Source: Clostridia bacterium
Lineage (GTDB): Bacteria; Bacillota; Clostridia; Oscillospirales; Acutalibacteraceae
DNA length: 64,000 bases
NCBI GenBank assembly: GCA_017937865.1
Contig: JAGBCU010000008.1
Location: 62,001-126,000 of the forward strand
Direction: 5' to 3'
In this document: in pieces, positions 27,843 to 36,907 of the stretch
Layout of the letters: each line of letters starts with the position of its first letter
Position numbering within the stretch: position 1 is the stretch's first letter
Notes under the pieces: model-generated
Told to the model about the DNA's origin: nothing
Seen by the model: the letters and a program-made list of their open reading frames with translations, nothing else
Database searches by the model: none
Program-made: the position numbers and the translations under genes

Positions 27843-28161
27843 AAATCAATTCGGCTTGCTCATTTGAGTTGACGATTTTTAAGTTGATACAATTCCTGAA
27901 ATAGTTTTTAATATTATTACAGAAGCTATCATCAGCACCGTAGTTTATAATTACTACGGTGCATTTTTTATGTATTCCGCAGAATTCTAAAAAGTCAGTA
28001 AGATTGCAAATGCGGTTATAAATTTCCTCGTCATCAGAATAAAGGGGTAAAGAAAGAGTGTAGCTTTCCTCACGCCAGGTTACCAGCTTAAAGACGAAAG
28101 AAAGTAAAACGAAAATTATACCTAAAATCCCAAAGATTAAAGCAATAATATCAGAAAACAT
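27823..28161 (-). CDS. Small membrane-anchored protein of unknown function
   Basis: A 112-residue protein with one N-terminal membrane segment (DIIALIFGILGIIFVLLSFVF). A cytoplasmic region of about 75 residues follows, with alternating hydrophobic strands (CTVVIINYGAD, INLKIVNS), suggestive of a small alpha/beta domain. I do not recognise a family. An AGGAGGTG site 5-6 nt before the ATG and a terminator-bounded position support it as real. It overlaps the argF 3' end tail to tail. Confidence 0.65.
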   Translation of the reverse strand: MFSDIIALIFGILGIIFVLLSFVFKLVTWREESYTLSLPLYSDDEEIYNRICNLTDFLEFCGIHKKCTVVIINYGADDSFCNNIKNYFRNCINLKIVNSNEQAELIFKELHT

Positions 28162-28215
28162 AAAAACACCTCCTGCAACATTTTATGCAGAAGGCGGGAA
28201 TTTGTTATTGAATAT

Positions 28216-28251
28216 AAAAATCCTCGTTGCTTAACACAACGAGGATTTTTT
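28216..28251. terminator. Rho-independent terminator after the metallophosphoesterase
   Basis: Perfect 14-bp arms (28216-28229 and 28237-28250) with a 7-nt loop and a T-run/A-run. Confidence 0.9.
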
Positions 28252-28261
28252 AAAACTTTAA

Positions 28262-29302
28262 TTAAACAAGGTCGTAAGCTTTTACGCACTCTGCGAATTC
28301 GTTCTCAGTAAGGAATTTGCCGTGACCGAAGTCTCTTGCATGGAAGATAACCTGATCTTCAGTAACCTCAACGTAAAGACCTGTTGCGGGGTTGTTGTAA
28401 GTACCGTCTTTGTTGTCGATACCAACAGAGGGAACGTTAACACCGTGAACGTTATTAGCCTCGTTGATTGCCTGATATGTGTTTTTGCCGAAGCCTGTGT
28501 GAAGGTGACCTGTGATAAAGAATACGTTCTGATATTTAGAAATTATATCGTAAACATCATTTGACTGATCGCCGATACTACCTGTGAAATCGTAATCGTT
28601 TTTACGCTCGTAAGTGGGGAGAGTGCCTGTGCCGTCAGAATTACCTGAACCCCATGTGTTAGGAAGACCGTGGGACTCTGCAAGAGGATAGTGGGTAAGA
28701 ACGAAAACGGGTTTGCCTGTTGCAGTAGCTTCTTTAAGATTAACGTTGAGCCACTGAAGCTGAGCGTTGCTGATGTAAGCATCTTCAAAACGAGATTCAT
28801 CAGAAGCTAAAATAAGGAATGTGTAACCGTTAACTACATGTTTGTAATAAGCGTTGGGGTATTCAGTTGTTGTACCGTTAAGGTCATTCATCATACCATA
28901 GAAACGGTCTTTACTCTGTTCCCATTCACGAAGACGGATATCATGGTTACCGGGAGCTAAGATGAAGTTTTTTGTGTTGAAATCACGGATGTATGATGAA
29001 AGTCTCTGGAATTCATCTTCCATACCGTTTTCAGCTACGTCACCAACGATAATGAAAGCATCAAGCTCTTCATCTGAATTCAAAATATCCTGAGAAAAAG
29101 CCATAAGGTTAGCTTCTCTTTCAGGCATATATGTACAAATCTGAGTGTCACCTGTAACAACGAAATCTATGATTGCATCGGGGTTTTTGTTTTGAACAGG
29201 GTCATGAGTTGAGGGAACGGTAACCGCACCGATTGCTATAAGGAAAGACATAAGCAATGCGGAAATTTCGTTGAACAACTGGGTTAAATATTGCATTGTC
29301 AT
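28262..29302 (-). CDS. Calcineurin-like metallophosphoesterase, membrane-anchored or exported
   Basis: A 346-residue protein. Residues about 1-30 are hydrophobic and may be a signal or anchor (ALLMSFLIAIGAV). The metallophosphoesterase motifs appear in order: TGDTQ, VGDVAENG, APGNHDIR, LTHYPLAESHG and ITGHLHTG. The dinuclear metal site is therefore complete. Substrate is unknown. It is paralogous to the protein at 33352 (shared AESHGLP/AETHGLP and GDQSN/GEQSD blocks). Together they bracket a divergently or co-oriented sugar-hydrolase block. AGAGG precedes the ATG. Confidence 0.88.
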   Translation of the reverse strand: MTMQYLTQLFNEISALLMSFLIAIGAVTVPSTHDPVQNKNPDAIIDFVVTGDTQICTYMPEREANLMAFSQDILNSDEELDAFIIVGDVAENGMEDEFQRLSSYIRDFNTKNFILAPGNHDIRLREWEQSKDRFYGMMNDLNGTTTEYPNAYYKHVVNGYTFLILASDESRFEDAYISNAQLQWLNVNLKEATATGKPVFVLTHYPLAESHGLPNTWGSGNSDGTGTLPTYERKNDYDFTGSIGDQSNDVYDIISKYQNVFFITGHLHTGFGKNTYQAINEANNVHGVNVPSVGIDNKDGTYNNPATGLYVEVTEDQVIFHARDFGHGKFLTENEFAECVKAYDLV

Positions 29303-29489
29303 AATATAATACCTCTTTTTATCGATATTTTTTTAGATTATAACATTTTGGAAAACTTTAGTCAATGTTTATTTTAATTTTCTCTAAAAACATTACAAAT
29401 TATAAGACAAACTTTTATTATTGAAAAAGTATATAATATATGATATTATAAGAAAGAATATGATTACTTTTTACAAAAAGGAGCTTATT

Positions 29490-31262
29490 ATGGAAAGATT
29501 GCTTACAAGATGGGGAAAGACTCTTGATAAAAACTTACCCCTTAATGATTACCCCCGCCCTCAGCTTAAGAGAGACAGCTTTATTAATCTTAACGGTGAG
29601 TGGAATTATGCTATCTATGATCAGTACAAAAAATTCGGCGGTTATCAGGGTAAAATAACTGTACCGTTCAGCCCCGAATGTATTCTCAGCGGTGTTGAGA
29701 AAATTTTACAGCCTAACGAAGTGCTTTATTACCAGCGATTATTTGAATTCAGAAGAACTAATCACAGAGTTCTTCTTCATTTCGGTGCAGTTGATTATAA
29801 ATGTAAGGTTGTTTTAAATAACCGCGAGGTCGGTACTCACGCAGGCGGTTATCTTCCTTTTACCTTTGACGTTACAACATATATTCTTGACGGCGAAAAC
29901 GATTTAAGAGTTATCGTTACAGACCCCACCGATACAGGCACTCAGGCAAGAGGTAAGCAGACCTTTAAAAGAGGCGGTATCTGGTATACACCTCAGTCAG
30001 GCATCTGGCAAACTGTATGGCTTGAAGAGGTTTGCGAGGGCTATATTGAATCAATAAAGCTTACTCCCGATATTGATAACGATGAAATTACTGTTGAAGT
30101 AAAATACAACGGTAAAGCAACGGACGAAATGGCAGCGGTAGTGCTTGATAAGGGTGAGGTTAAAACCGCGGTTAAGCTTACAGACGGTAAAGCTACAATC
30201 AAGCTTTCCGATTATGAGCTTTGGAGCCCCGAAAATCCTTACCTTTACGATTTGAAAATTGCTGCAGGTAACGACCGAGTTGAAAGCTATTTCGGTATGA
30301 GAAAATATAGTGTAGGTAAGGATGACGAAGGTACACCCCGTCTTATGCTTAATAATAAGCCTTATTTCTTCAACGGTCTTCTTGACCAGGGCTATTGGAG
30401 TGACGGTATGTATACCGCACCGTCAGATGAAGCTCTTATTTACGATATTCAGACAATGAAGGATTTAGGCTTCAATACCTTAAGAAAGCATATTAAAATT
30501 GAGCCTCTTCGCTGGTATTATCATTGCGACCGCTTGGGTATGATAGTTTGGCAGGATGCCGTAAACGGTGGCGGTAAATATAACTTTATGGCTATAGGTA
30601 CGGCTCCGTTTATGTCAATGCTTTTCAATAATAAGCATGCGGGTAAGGTGTCAGACGGTTCTGACCATTTCGGTTATTTTGCACGTAAAGACCCTGCAGG
30701 TCGTCAGAAATATTATTACGATTCTGAGGAAATGATTGACCTTCTTTATAACGTTACCTCTCTTGCTCTCTGGACACCATTCAACGAGGGTTGGGGTCAG
30801 TTTGAAAGCGAAAAGGCTTGCGAATATTACAGAGAGAAAGATCCTACCCGTCTTATTGACCATGCAAGCGGTTGGGTTGATCACGGTGCAGGTGACGTGA
30901 ACAGCTTCCATATTTACTTTACACCATTCTTATTCCCCAAATATAGTAAAGACGATGAACGTCCTATTGCTCTTACTGAATTTGGCGGGTATTCAATGCA
31001 GCTTAAAGACCATTGCTTTAATAAAGATAAATTCTTCGGCTACCGCAAGTATTTCAAGCAGGAAAGCTTTGATAACGCCATTAAGAATCTTTATGAAAAC
31101 CGTATTTACAACTGTATGAAAAACAAAGGGCTTTCCGCAATTATTTATACAGAGGTAAGTGACGTTGAAGATGAGTGTAACGGTCTTCTCACTTATGACC
31201 GCGAGGTAATTAAAATTACACCTGAGGTTATGAAAGCAGCTAACGAAAAGTTAAAATATTAA
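29490..31262 (+). CDS. Glycoside hydrolase family 2 enzyme, compact form
   Basis: A 590-residue GH2 enzyme with a jelly-roll N-terminal domain, an Ig-like domain and a TIM barrel. The acid/base Glu is near residue 433 (PFNEGWGQFE) and the nucleophile near residue 497 (ALTEFGGYS). It lacks the extra C-terminal domains of the enzyme at 14061. There is no signal peptide. The ATG at 29490 follows AAGGAG. It is followed after 10 bp by the propeller protein, so the two are probably one operon. Specificity is not readable; family members act on beta-galactosides, glucuronides or mannosides. Confidence 0.88.
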   Translation: MERLLTRWGKTLDKNLPLNDYPRPQLKRDSFINLNGEWNYAIYDQYKKFGGYQGKITVPFSPECILSGVEKILQPNEVLYYQRLFEFRRTNHRVLLHFGAVDYKCKVVLNNREVGTHAGGYLPFTFDVTTYILDGENDLRVIVTDPTDTGTQARGKQTFKRGGIWYTPQSGIWQTVWLEEVCEGYIESIKLTPDIDNDEITVEVKYNGKATDEMAAVVLDKGEVKTAVKLTDGKATIKLSDYELWSPENPYLYDLKIAAGNDRVESYFGMRKYSVGKDDEGTPRLMLNNKPYFFNGLLDQGYWSDGMYTAPSDEALIYDIQTMKDLGFNTLRKHIKIEPLRWYYHCDRLGMIVWQDAVNGGGKYNFMAIGTAPFMSMLFNNKHAGKVSDGSDHFGYFARKDPAGRQKYYYDSEEMIDLLYNVTSLALWTPFNEGWGQFESEKACEYYREKDPTRLIDHASGWVDHGAGDVNSFHIYFTPFLFPKYSKDDERPIALTEFGGYSMQLKDHCFNKDKFFGYRKYFKQESFDNAIKNLYENRIYNCMKNKGLSAIIYTEVSDVEDECNGLLTYDREVIKITPEVMKAANEKLKY

Positions 31263-31272
31263 GGATATTTTT

Positions 31273-33336
31273 ATGAGTGTATTTAAAATAGGTGCATTTC
31301 CTCAAAAAATAACGGAACGTTTTGACGTTGAGGGCAAAATAAAGTCAATTGCCGTTTCTTGCGACGGTACAATATATGCCTGTGCAGAGGAAGGACTTGT
31401 AAAGTTCGTAAACGGGACGGGCTATCAGCTTTTTGCAGACGGTAGCTTTACAAAGGTTTACTGTGATAAAAACGGCAGAGTTTTTGCTTCTAAAGATAAA
31501 ACTGTTTATCAGATTACTGATAACGGTGCAAAAGTCTATGCAGAGTTTAATTACCCCGTAGTAGATTTAAAGGGTGATAATAAGCTTTACGTTCTTACGG
31601 TTAATTCTCTTCACGTTGAAGACGACGATGGATTTTTTCCCCTTCAGGAAATGGAGCAAACTGAAAGAAGCCTTGCAGTAAGCGGTGAAAAGGTTTGCGT
31701 TGCAAGTGAGCTTTGCCTTCAAAGAATGGAGGGCAAAAGAAGAACGTGGAGATGCATTTTCCCTGCTCATTCAACAATGCCCGAAATTCATATAAACGTT
31801 ATCGAGTTCGATAAAAACGGCTACCTTCTTGTAGGTGCTGACGAGGGCTTGTTTATTTACGACTACAAATGCGGTTGGTACAGCAATAACGAAATATCTG
31901 CGTTACCTAAAGAAACGGTTTACGATATCTGCGTTTGCGATGACGGTAGCTTTCTTTTAGGTACAGATGCAGGTGCTGTTGTAATTAAAAACGGCTCGAA
32001 AAAATATCTTCCTGCTACACGTTATGCTTTTGACACTAACGTTACCGCAGTTGCATTTTGTAACGGTGAAATCTTTACTGCATCAGAGGGCGGTATTGTT
32101 AAAATTACTGAAAAAGAAACTACTATGGCAGAGAAATCACAGTATTTCTTTGAGCTTACAGAAAAGCATTTTCCCAGAAAGCAAGGCTTTGTTACATGGA
32201 TAAAGAATAACGAGAATACAAATTGCTCTTCTTATACAGATAACGATGGACTCTGGACTCACACTTACCTTGCAGCCCTTAGTATGTGGTATGCGGTTGA
32301 GAAAAACGAGGAAGCTTTAAAGGCGGCGAGAAAAGCAAAGGATGCGATGCTCTTCTTAACAAGAGCCCCCGAAATCAAGGGCTTTACTGCCCGTGCAGTG
32401 CGTTTCCCCGATGAAAGAGGCTGGGGGACAAATTTAGAAAGCAACGTTATAGGTAGAGAATGGCACCGTTCATCAGACGGTAGCTACGAATGGTTAGGTG
32501 AAACCTCAAGTGACGAAATGACGGGTCATTACGTTGGTTTTTATCTTTATTACGACCTTTGTGCCGATGAAAGCGAAAAGGCAGAAATAAGAGAAGCGGT
32601 TTGCAACATTACCGACCATATTTTAGATAATGACGGTTATCTTATTGATAAAGACGGTAAGCCTACATCATGGGCTTGCTGGAATGAAAACGCTCTTAAT
32701 AACGATAGTATGTGGTCTTGGGAAAAAGGCGTTAATTCTCTTGAAATGCTTAACTTCCTTAAGATTTCTTATCATGTGTCAGGTAATGAAAGATACCTTG
32801 AAAAGTACAACGATTTGATTAGTAATCATCATTTCCTTTTGAATGCATCATATCATAAGAAGGATGACGGTCATTCCTGTCATATTGACGATAATCTTGC
32901 GATGATGAATACTATCTCTCTTCTTCTACTTGAAAAAGACCCTGCTATAAGGCAGTATCTTTTAATGGGTCTTGCTTCTCATTATGAATATGAAAAAATA
33001 GAGGGTAATCCTTATTTTGCATTCGTTTATAAAGGCTTTACAGACGCACCCTGTGATGTTGATACAGTAGTTAAAGCCTTAATGGATTATCCGCTTGAAA
33101 TGGAAAACCGCAGAATGATAAACAGTAACAGACGCGATATAGAAATGGATGAAGAGCCACTCCTTTGGTATGAAGAGCCTCACATTAAAGTTCCGTTTGC
33201 TTGGGATGAAAGAGGGTTTTCAAGGCTCGGTCTTAATCCTTTCTCAATTGACAGCGGTTACCCTGACAGACGTGAAAGCGGAATGTCATTCCTGTTTATT
33301 TATTGGTTAGGCAGATTTTTAGGAATTATAGAGTGA
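31273..33336 (+). CDS. Unrecognised two-domain protein: beta-propeller-like N-terminus, alpha/alpha-barrel-like C-terminus
   Basis: A 687-residue protein with no signal peptide. Residues about 1-285 hold repeating strands of the type GTIYACAEEGLVKF, GRVFASKDKTVYQI, YLLVGADEGLFIYD and GSFLLGTDAGAVVI. This is the pattern of two-component-regulator-type propellers. Residues about 290-687 are helix-rich with clustered Trp, Asp and His (YTDNDGLWTHTYLAALSMWY, RGWGTNLESN, ACWNENALNNDSMWSWEKG). This suggests an (alpha/alpha)-barrel such as those of glycan-active enzymes. I cannot name a family. It sits between a GH2 enzyme and a phosphoesterase, which supports a role in glycan use. AAGGA precedes the ATG. 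Confidence 0.7.
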   Translation: MSVFKIGAFPQKITERFDVEGKIKSIAVSCDGTIYACAEEGLVKFVNGTGYQLFADGSFTKVYCDKNGRVFASKDKTVYQITDNGAKVYAEFNYPVVDLKGDNKLYVLTVNSLHVEDDDGFFPLQEMEQTERSLAVSGEKVCVASELCLQRMEGKRRTWRCIFPAHSTMPEIHINVIEFDKNGYLLVGADEGLFIYDYKCGWYSNNEISALPKETVYDICVCDDGSFLLGTDAGAVVIKNGSKKYLPATRYAFDTNVTAVAFCNGEIFTASEGGIVKITEKETTMAEKSQYFFELTEKHFPRKQGFVTWIKNNENTNCSSYTDNDGLWTHTYLAALSMWYAVEKNEEALKAARKAKDAMLFLTRAPEIKGFTARAVRFPDERGWGTNLESNVIGREWHRSSDGSYEWLGETSSDEMTGHYVGFYLYYDLCADESEKAEIREAVCNITDHILDNDGYLIDKDGKPTSWACWNENALNNDSMWSWEKGVNSLEMLNFLKISYHVSGNERYLEKYNDLISNHHFLLNASYHKKDDGHSCHIDDNLAMMNTISLLLLEKDPAIRQYLLMGLASHYEYEKIEGNPYFAFVYKGFTDAPCDVDTVVKALMDYPLEMENRRMINSNRRDIEMDEEPLLWYEEPHIKVPFAWDERGFSRLGLNPFSIDSGYPDRRESGMSFLFIYWLGRFLGIIE

Positions 33337-33351
33337 TAGGCGGAAAATTAA

Positions 33352-34311
33352 ATGTCGTTAAAAATATTTGTTACAAAATACGTTGCTCAGTTAAAAGCAC
33401 TATCCCCGAAATACGATACAATTTACACTGTTTCAAAGGATGAGCCTATTGAGTTTGAAGATAGCAGTAACGTTAAGCTTTCTTTTGCAGCTATAGCAGA
33501 CACTCATCTTGTAGATAATGAGGGCTCTGAAAAGAATCTTGCAAACTTCTTTGAGGATATAGGTAACACAAAAGAAAAATTTGATGCTTTTCTTATGGCA
33601 GGCGATATCGCCGAATACGGAAAGAAAAAAGAATATAAAAGATTTTTTAGTGTTACTGATAAACAGACCGTATTCCCTCACGTTTTTCTTACAATGGGTA
33701 ACCACGACGTGCGTTTTCAGTATAAGAGAAACCAAAAAATCATTATGGATAAGGTTAACGAGTATCTTAAAATAGATACTAAAGGTAAAAGCTATTATTC
33801 TTATGACGTAAACGGTTATACTTTTATCGCTATCGGTACAGAAAAACGAGTGCTTGAAAAGGCTTACATATCTCAGGAGCAGATAGACTTTCTTGATAAA
33901 GAATTGGAAAGAGCTACTAAGGACGGCAAACCCGCTTTTGTAATGTGCCATCAGGCATTCGCAGAAACTCACGGTCTTCCTGAGGTGTGGAAAACGGGGG
34001 ATATGGGCGAACAGTCAGACCTTGTAAGAGCTGTTATGGAAAAACACAAAAACGTATTTTTTATAACAGGGCATCTTCACGGTGGAATCTTTGAGGGGAC
34101 ATATGAAATTCTTAATAAAGAAAACAACGTTCATTCTTTAAGCGTGCCCGGCTACCGTAAGGAAAATAACTTCGGCATAAAGGATTGCGGTATCGGTTAT
34201 TACTGCGAGGTATACGACGATAAAGTGATTTTTAAAGCACGTAATTTCCAACAAGGTAAAAACGTTGTGGGTGACAGCGAATTTTTAAGAATAGAAATCG
34301 GCTTGATATGA
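33352..34311 (+). CDS. Calcineurin-like metallophosphoesterase
   Basis: A 319-residue cytoplasmic protein with the full motif set: IADTHL, MAGDIAEYG, TMGNHDVR, MCHQAFAETHG and ITGHLHGG. It resembles the exported protein at 28262 but lacks the hydrophobic N-terminus. It starts 15 bp after the propeller protein and is the last gene of that small operon, which ends at the terminator at 34323-34363. Substrate unknown; sugar-phosphate or nucleotide phosphodiesters are possibilities. Confidence 0.88.
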   Translation: MSLKIFVTKYVAQLKALSPKYDTIYTVSKDEPIEFEDSSNVKLSFAAIADTHLVDNEGSEKNLANFFEDIGNTKEKFDAFLMAGDIAEYGKKKEYKRFFSVTDKQTVFPHVFLTMGNHDVRFQYKRNQKIIMDKVNEYLKIDTKGKSYYSYDVNGYTFIAIGTEKRVLEKAYISQEQIDFLDKELERATKDGKPAFVMCHQAFAETHGLPEVWKTGDMGEQSDLVRAVMEKHKNVFFITGHLHGGIFEGTYEILNKENNVHSLSVPGYRKENNFGIKDCGIGYYCEVYDDKVIFKARNFQQGKNVVGDSEFLRIEIGLI

Positions 34312-34322
34312 TATACAATTGC

Positions 34323-34363
34323 AAAAAATCAGATGAAGATATAAAGTCTTCATCTGATTTTTT
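34323..34363. terminator. Bidirectional Rho-independent terminator
   Basis: Perfect 17-nt arms (34323-34339 and 34347-34363) with a 7-nt loop. It separates the plus-strand sugar operon from the 3' end of the minus-strand atp operon. Confidence 0.93.
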
Positions 34364-34374
34364 TGTATCTTTAA

Positions 34375-34656
34375 TTATTCAGTTACCTTATCAACGGTTA
34401 TATTGATTTCGTTGTTTTCTACTATTGCAAAGCCATCGGAAATATGGGCTGAAAAGATTTTTTCGTCATTAACGGTTGCGGTTACCTCACCTTCAGCGAG
34501 GGCAAAAACTGCTTTTGTATGACCCTTTCTTATACCGTAATATCCCGAAAATTCACCGTTTAGCTTGTCAGCTATCGGTAAACGGATGCCGTCGCATTCT
34601 ATAACGGGAATCTGACGGTCAACGGTAAAGAATTTAACGGAAAGTAAATCCTTCAT
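34375..34656 (-). CDS. atpC: ATP synthase epsilon-type subunit, truncated to the beta domain
   Basis: A protein of about 93 residues in the epsilon position of the atp operon. SVKFFTVDRQIPVIECDGIRLP and GYYGIRKGHTKAVFAL resemble the N-terminal beta-sandwich of epsilon. It ends about 40 residues early, so the C-terminal helical pair that inhibits ATP hydrolysis in many bacteria is absent. The start may be ATG 34656 (after GGGTGAT) or GTG 34665 (after AAGGA, overlapping the atpD stop). Sequence is quite divergent; the identification leans on position. Confidence 0.75.
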   Translation of the reverse strand: MKDLLSVKFFTVDRQIPVIECDGIRLPIADKLNGEFSGYYGIRKGHTKAVFALAEGEVTATVNDEKIFSAHISDGFAIVENNEINITVDKVTE

Positions 34657-34661
34657 ATATA

Positions 34662-36065
<1,404 letters not shown>

Positions 36066-36905
36066 TTATTCTTCCTCTTTCATTGTGTATTCGGATGAGA
36101 TTTCAATAACGTCGGCAGTAACCTGACTTTGACGTTGGTGATTGATTTGCATTTCTAACTGTGCACTGTATTCACAAGCGGTATCGTATGCGCTACGCAT
36201 TGTCGTAAGTGTTGCAGCCTGAGCACCTAAAGCAGTTTCAAGAATCTTTTTATAAAGAATAGAAACGAGTATTTTCTCGGCAGTACAGTGAATAACAGTC
36301 TGCCTGTCGGGAACAAATAAAGGCTCTTCAACGCTTGAAATTGCCATATCATCAAAGGTGAAAAGCTCTTCGCAAACAGGCTTTTGCACCATCATATTTG
36401 TATATTTAGGATACACTATTTTCACTGACGATATTTCGCCGTTTTCAATAAGCTTTTTAAGCTCGGTGAATAGCTCGTATGCATCAGAATAAGAGGGTAC
36501 GTCCGAAAATAAATATGATTTTGTGTAAGAAATTTTCTTGTTATCAAGATAATCCGTGCCTTTTTTACCGCAAGTAATTATCTTCGGTGCTTTCTTTTGC
36601 TCTCTGAGAAGCTTTTCAAAGAATGAGGTAAGCTCACTGTTAAAGCTTCCGCACATACCTTTATCTGACGAGAGCAAAATATATAATATCGGTGCATCGG
36701 GATTTTTTAATGAGAAAACTGAATTTATGTCATTACGGAAGCTCTCGTACATATGTCGGCATTGCTCTTCATACTTTTCGCAATCGGAATAAAGAGCAGA
36801 TAGCTTTGCGTATTTTACCGTAGATGCAGTTTTCATAGCTTTAGTAATCTTTTGAGTTGAAAGAATTACCTGAAGCTTCTTTTTAAGGTTCTGTATGGTA
36901 GCCAT
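36066..36905 (-). CDS. atpG: F1 ATP synthase gamma subunit
   Basis: Central rotor shaft, 279 residues. The N-terminal helix NLKKKLQVILSTQKITKAMK and the C-terminal helix MRSAYDTACEYSAQLEMQIN (which contacts the beta subunits) are both typical. SSDKGMCGSFNS is the conserved central motif. The ATG at 36905 is preferred over an upstream TTG because GAGAGG lies 8 nt before it. It begins 2 nt after the stop of the b-delta-alpha fusion. Confidence 0.95.
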   Translation of the reverse strand: MATIQNLKKKLQVILSTQKITKAMKTASTVKYAKLSALYSDCEKYEEQCRHMYESFRNDINSVFSLKNPDAPILYILLSSDKGMCGSFNSELTSFFEKLLREQKKAPKIITCGKKGTDYLDNKKISYTKSYLFSDVPSYSDAYELFTELKKLIENGEISSVKIVYPKYTNMMVQKPVCEELFTFDDMAISSVEEPLFVPDRQTVIHCTAEKILVSILYKKILETALGAQAATLTTMRSAYDTACEYSAQLEMQINHQRQSQVTADVIEISSEYTMKEEE

Positions 36906-36907
36906 AA

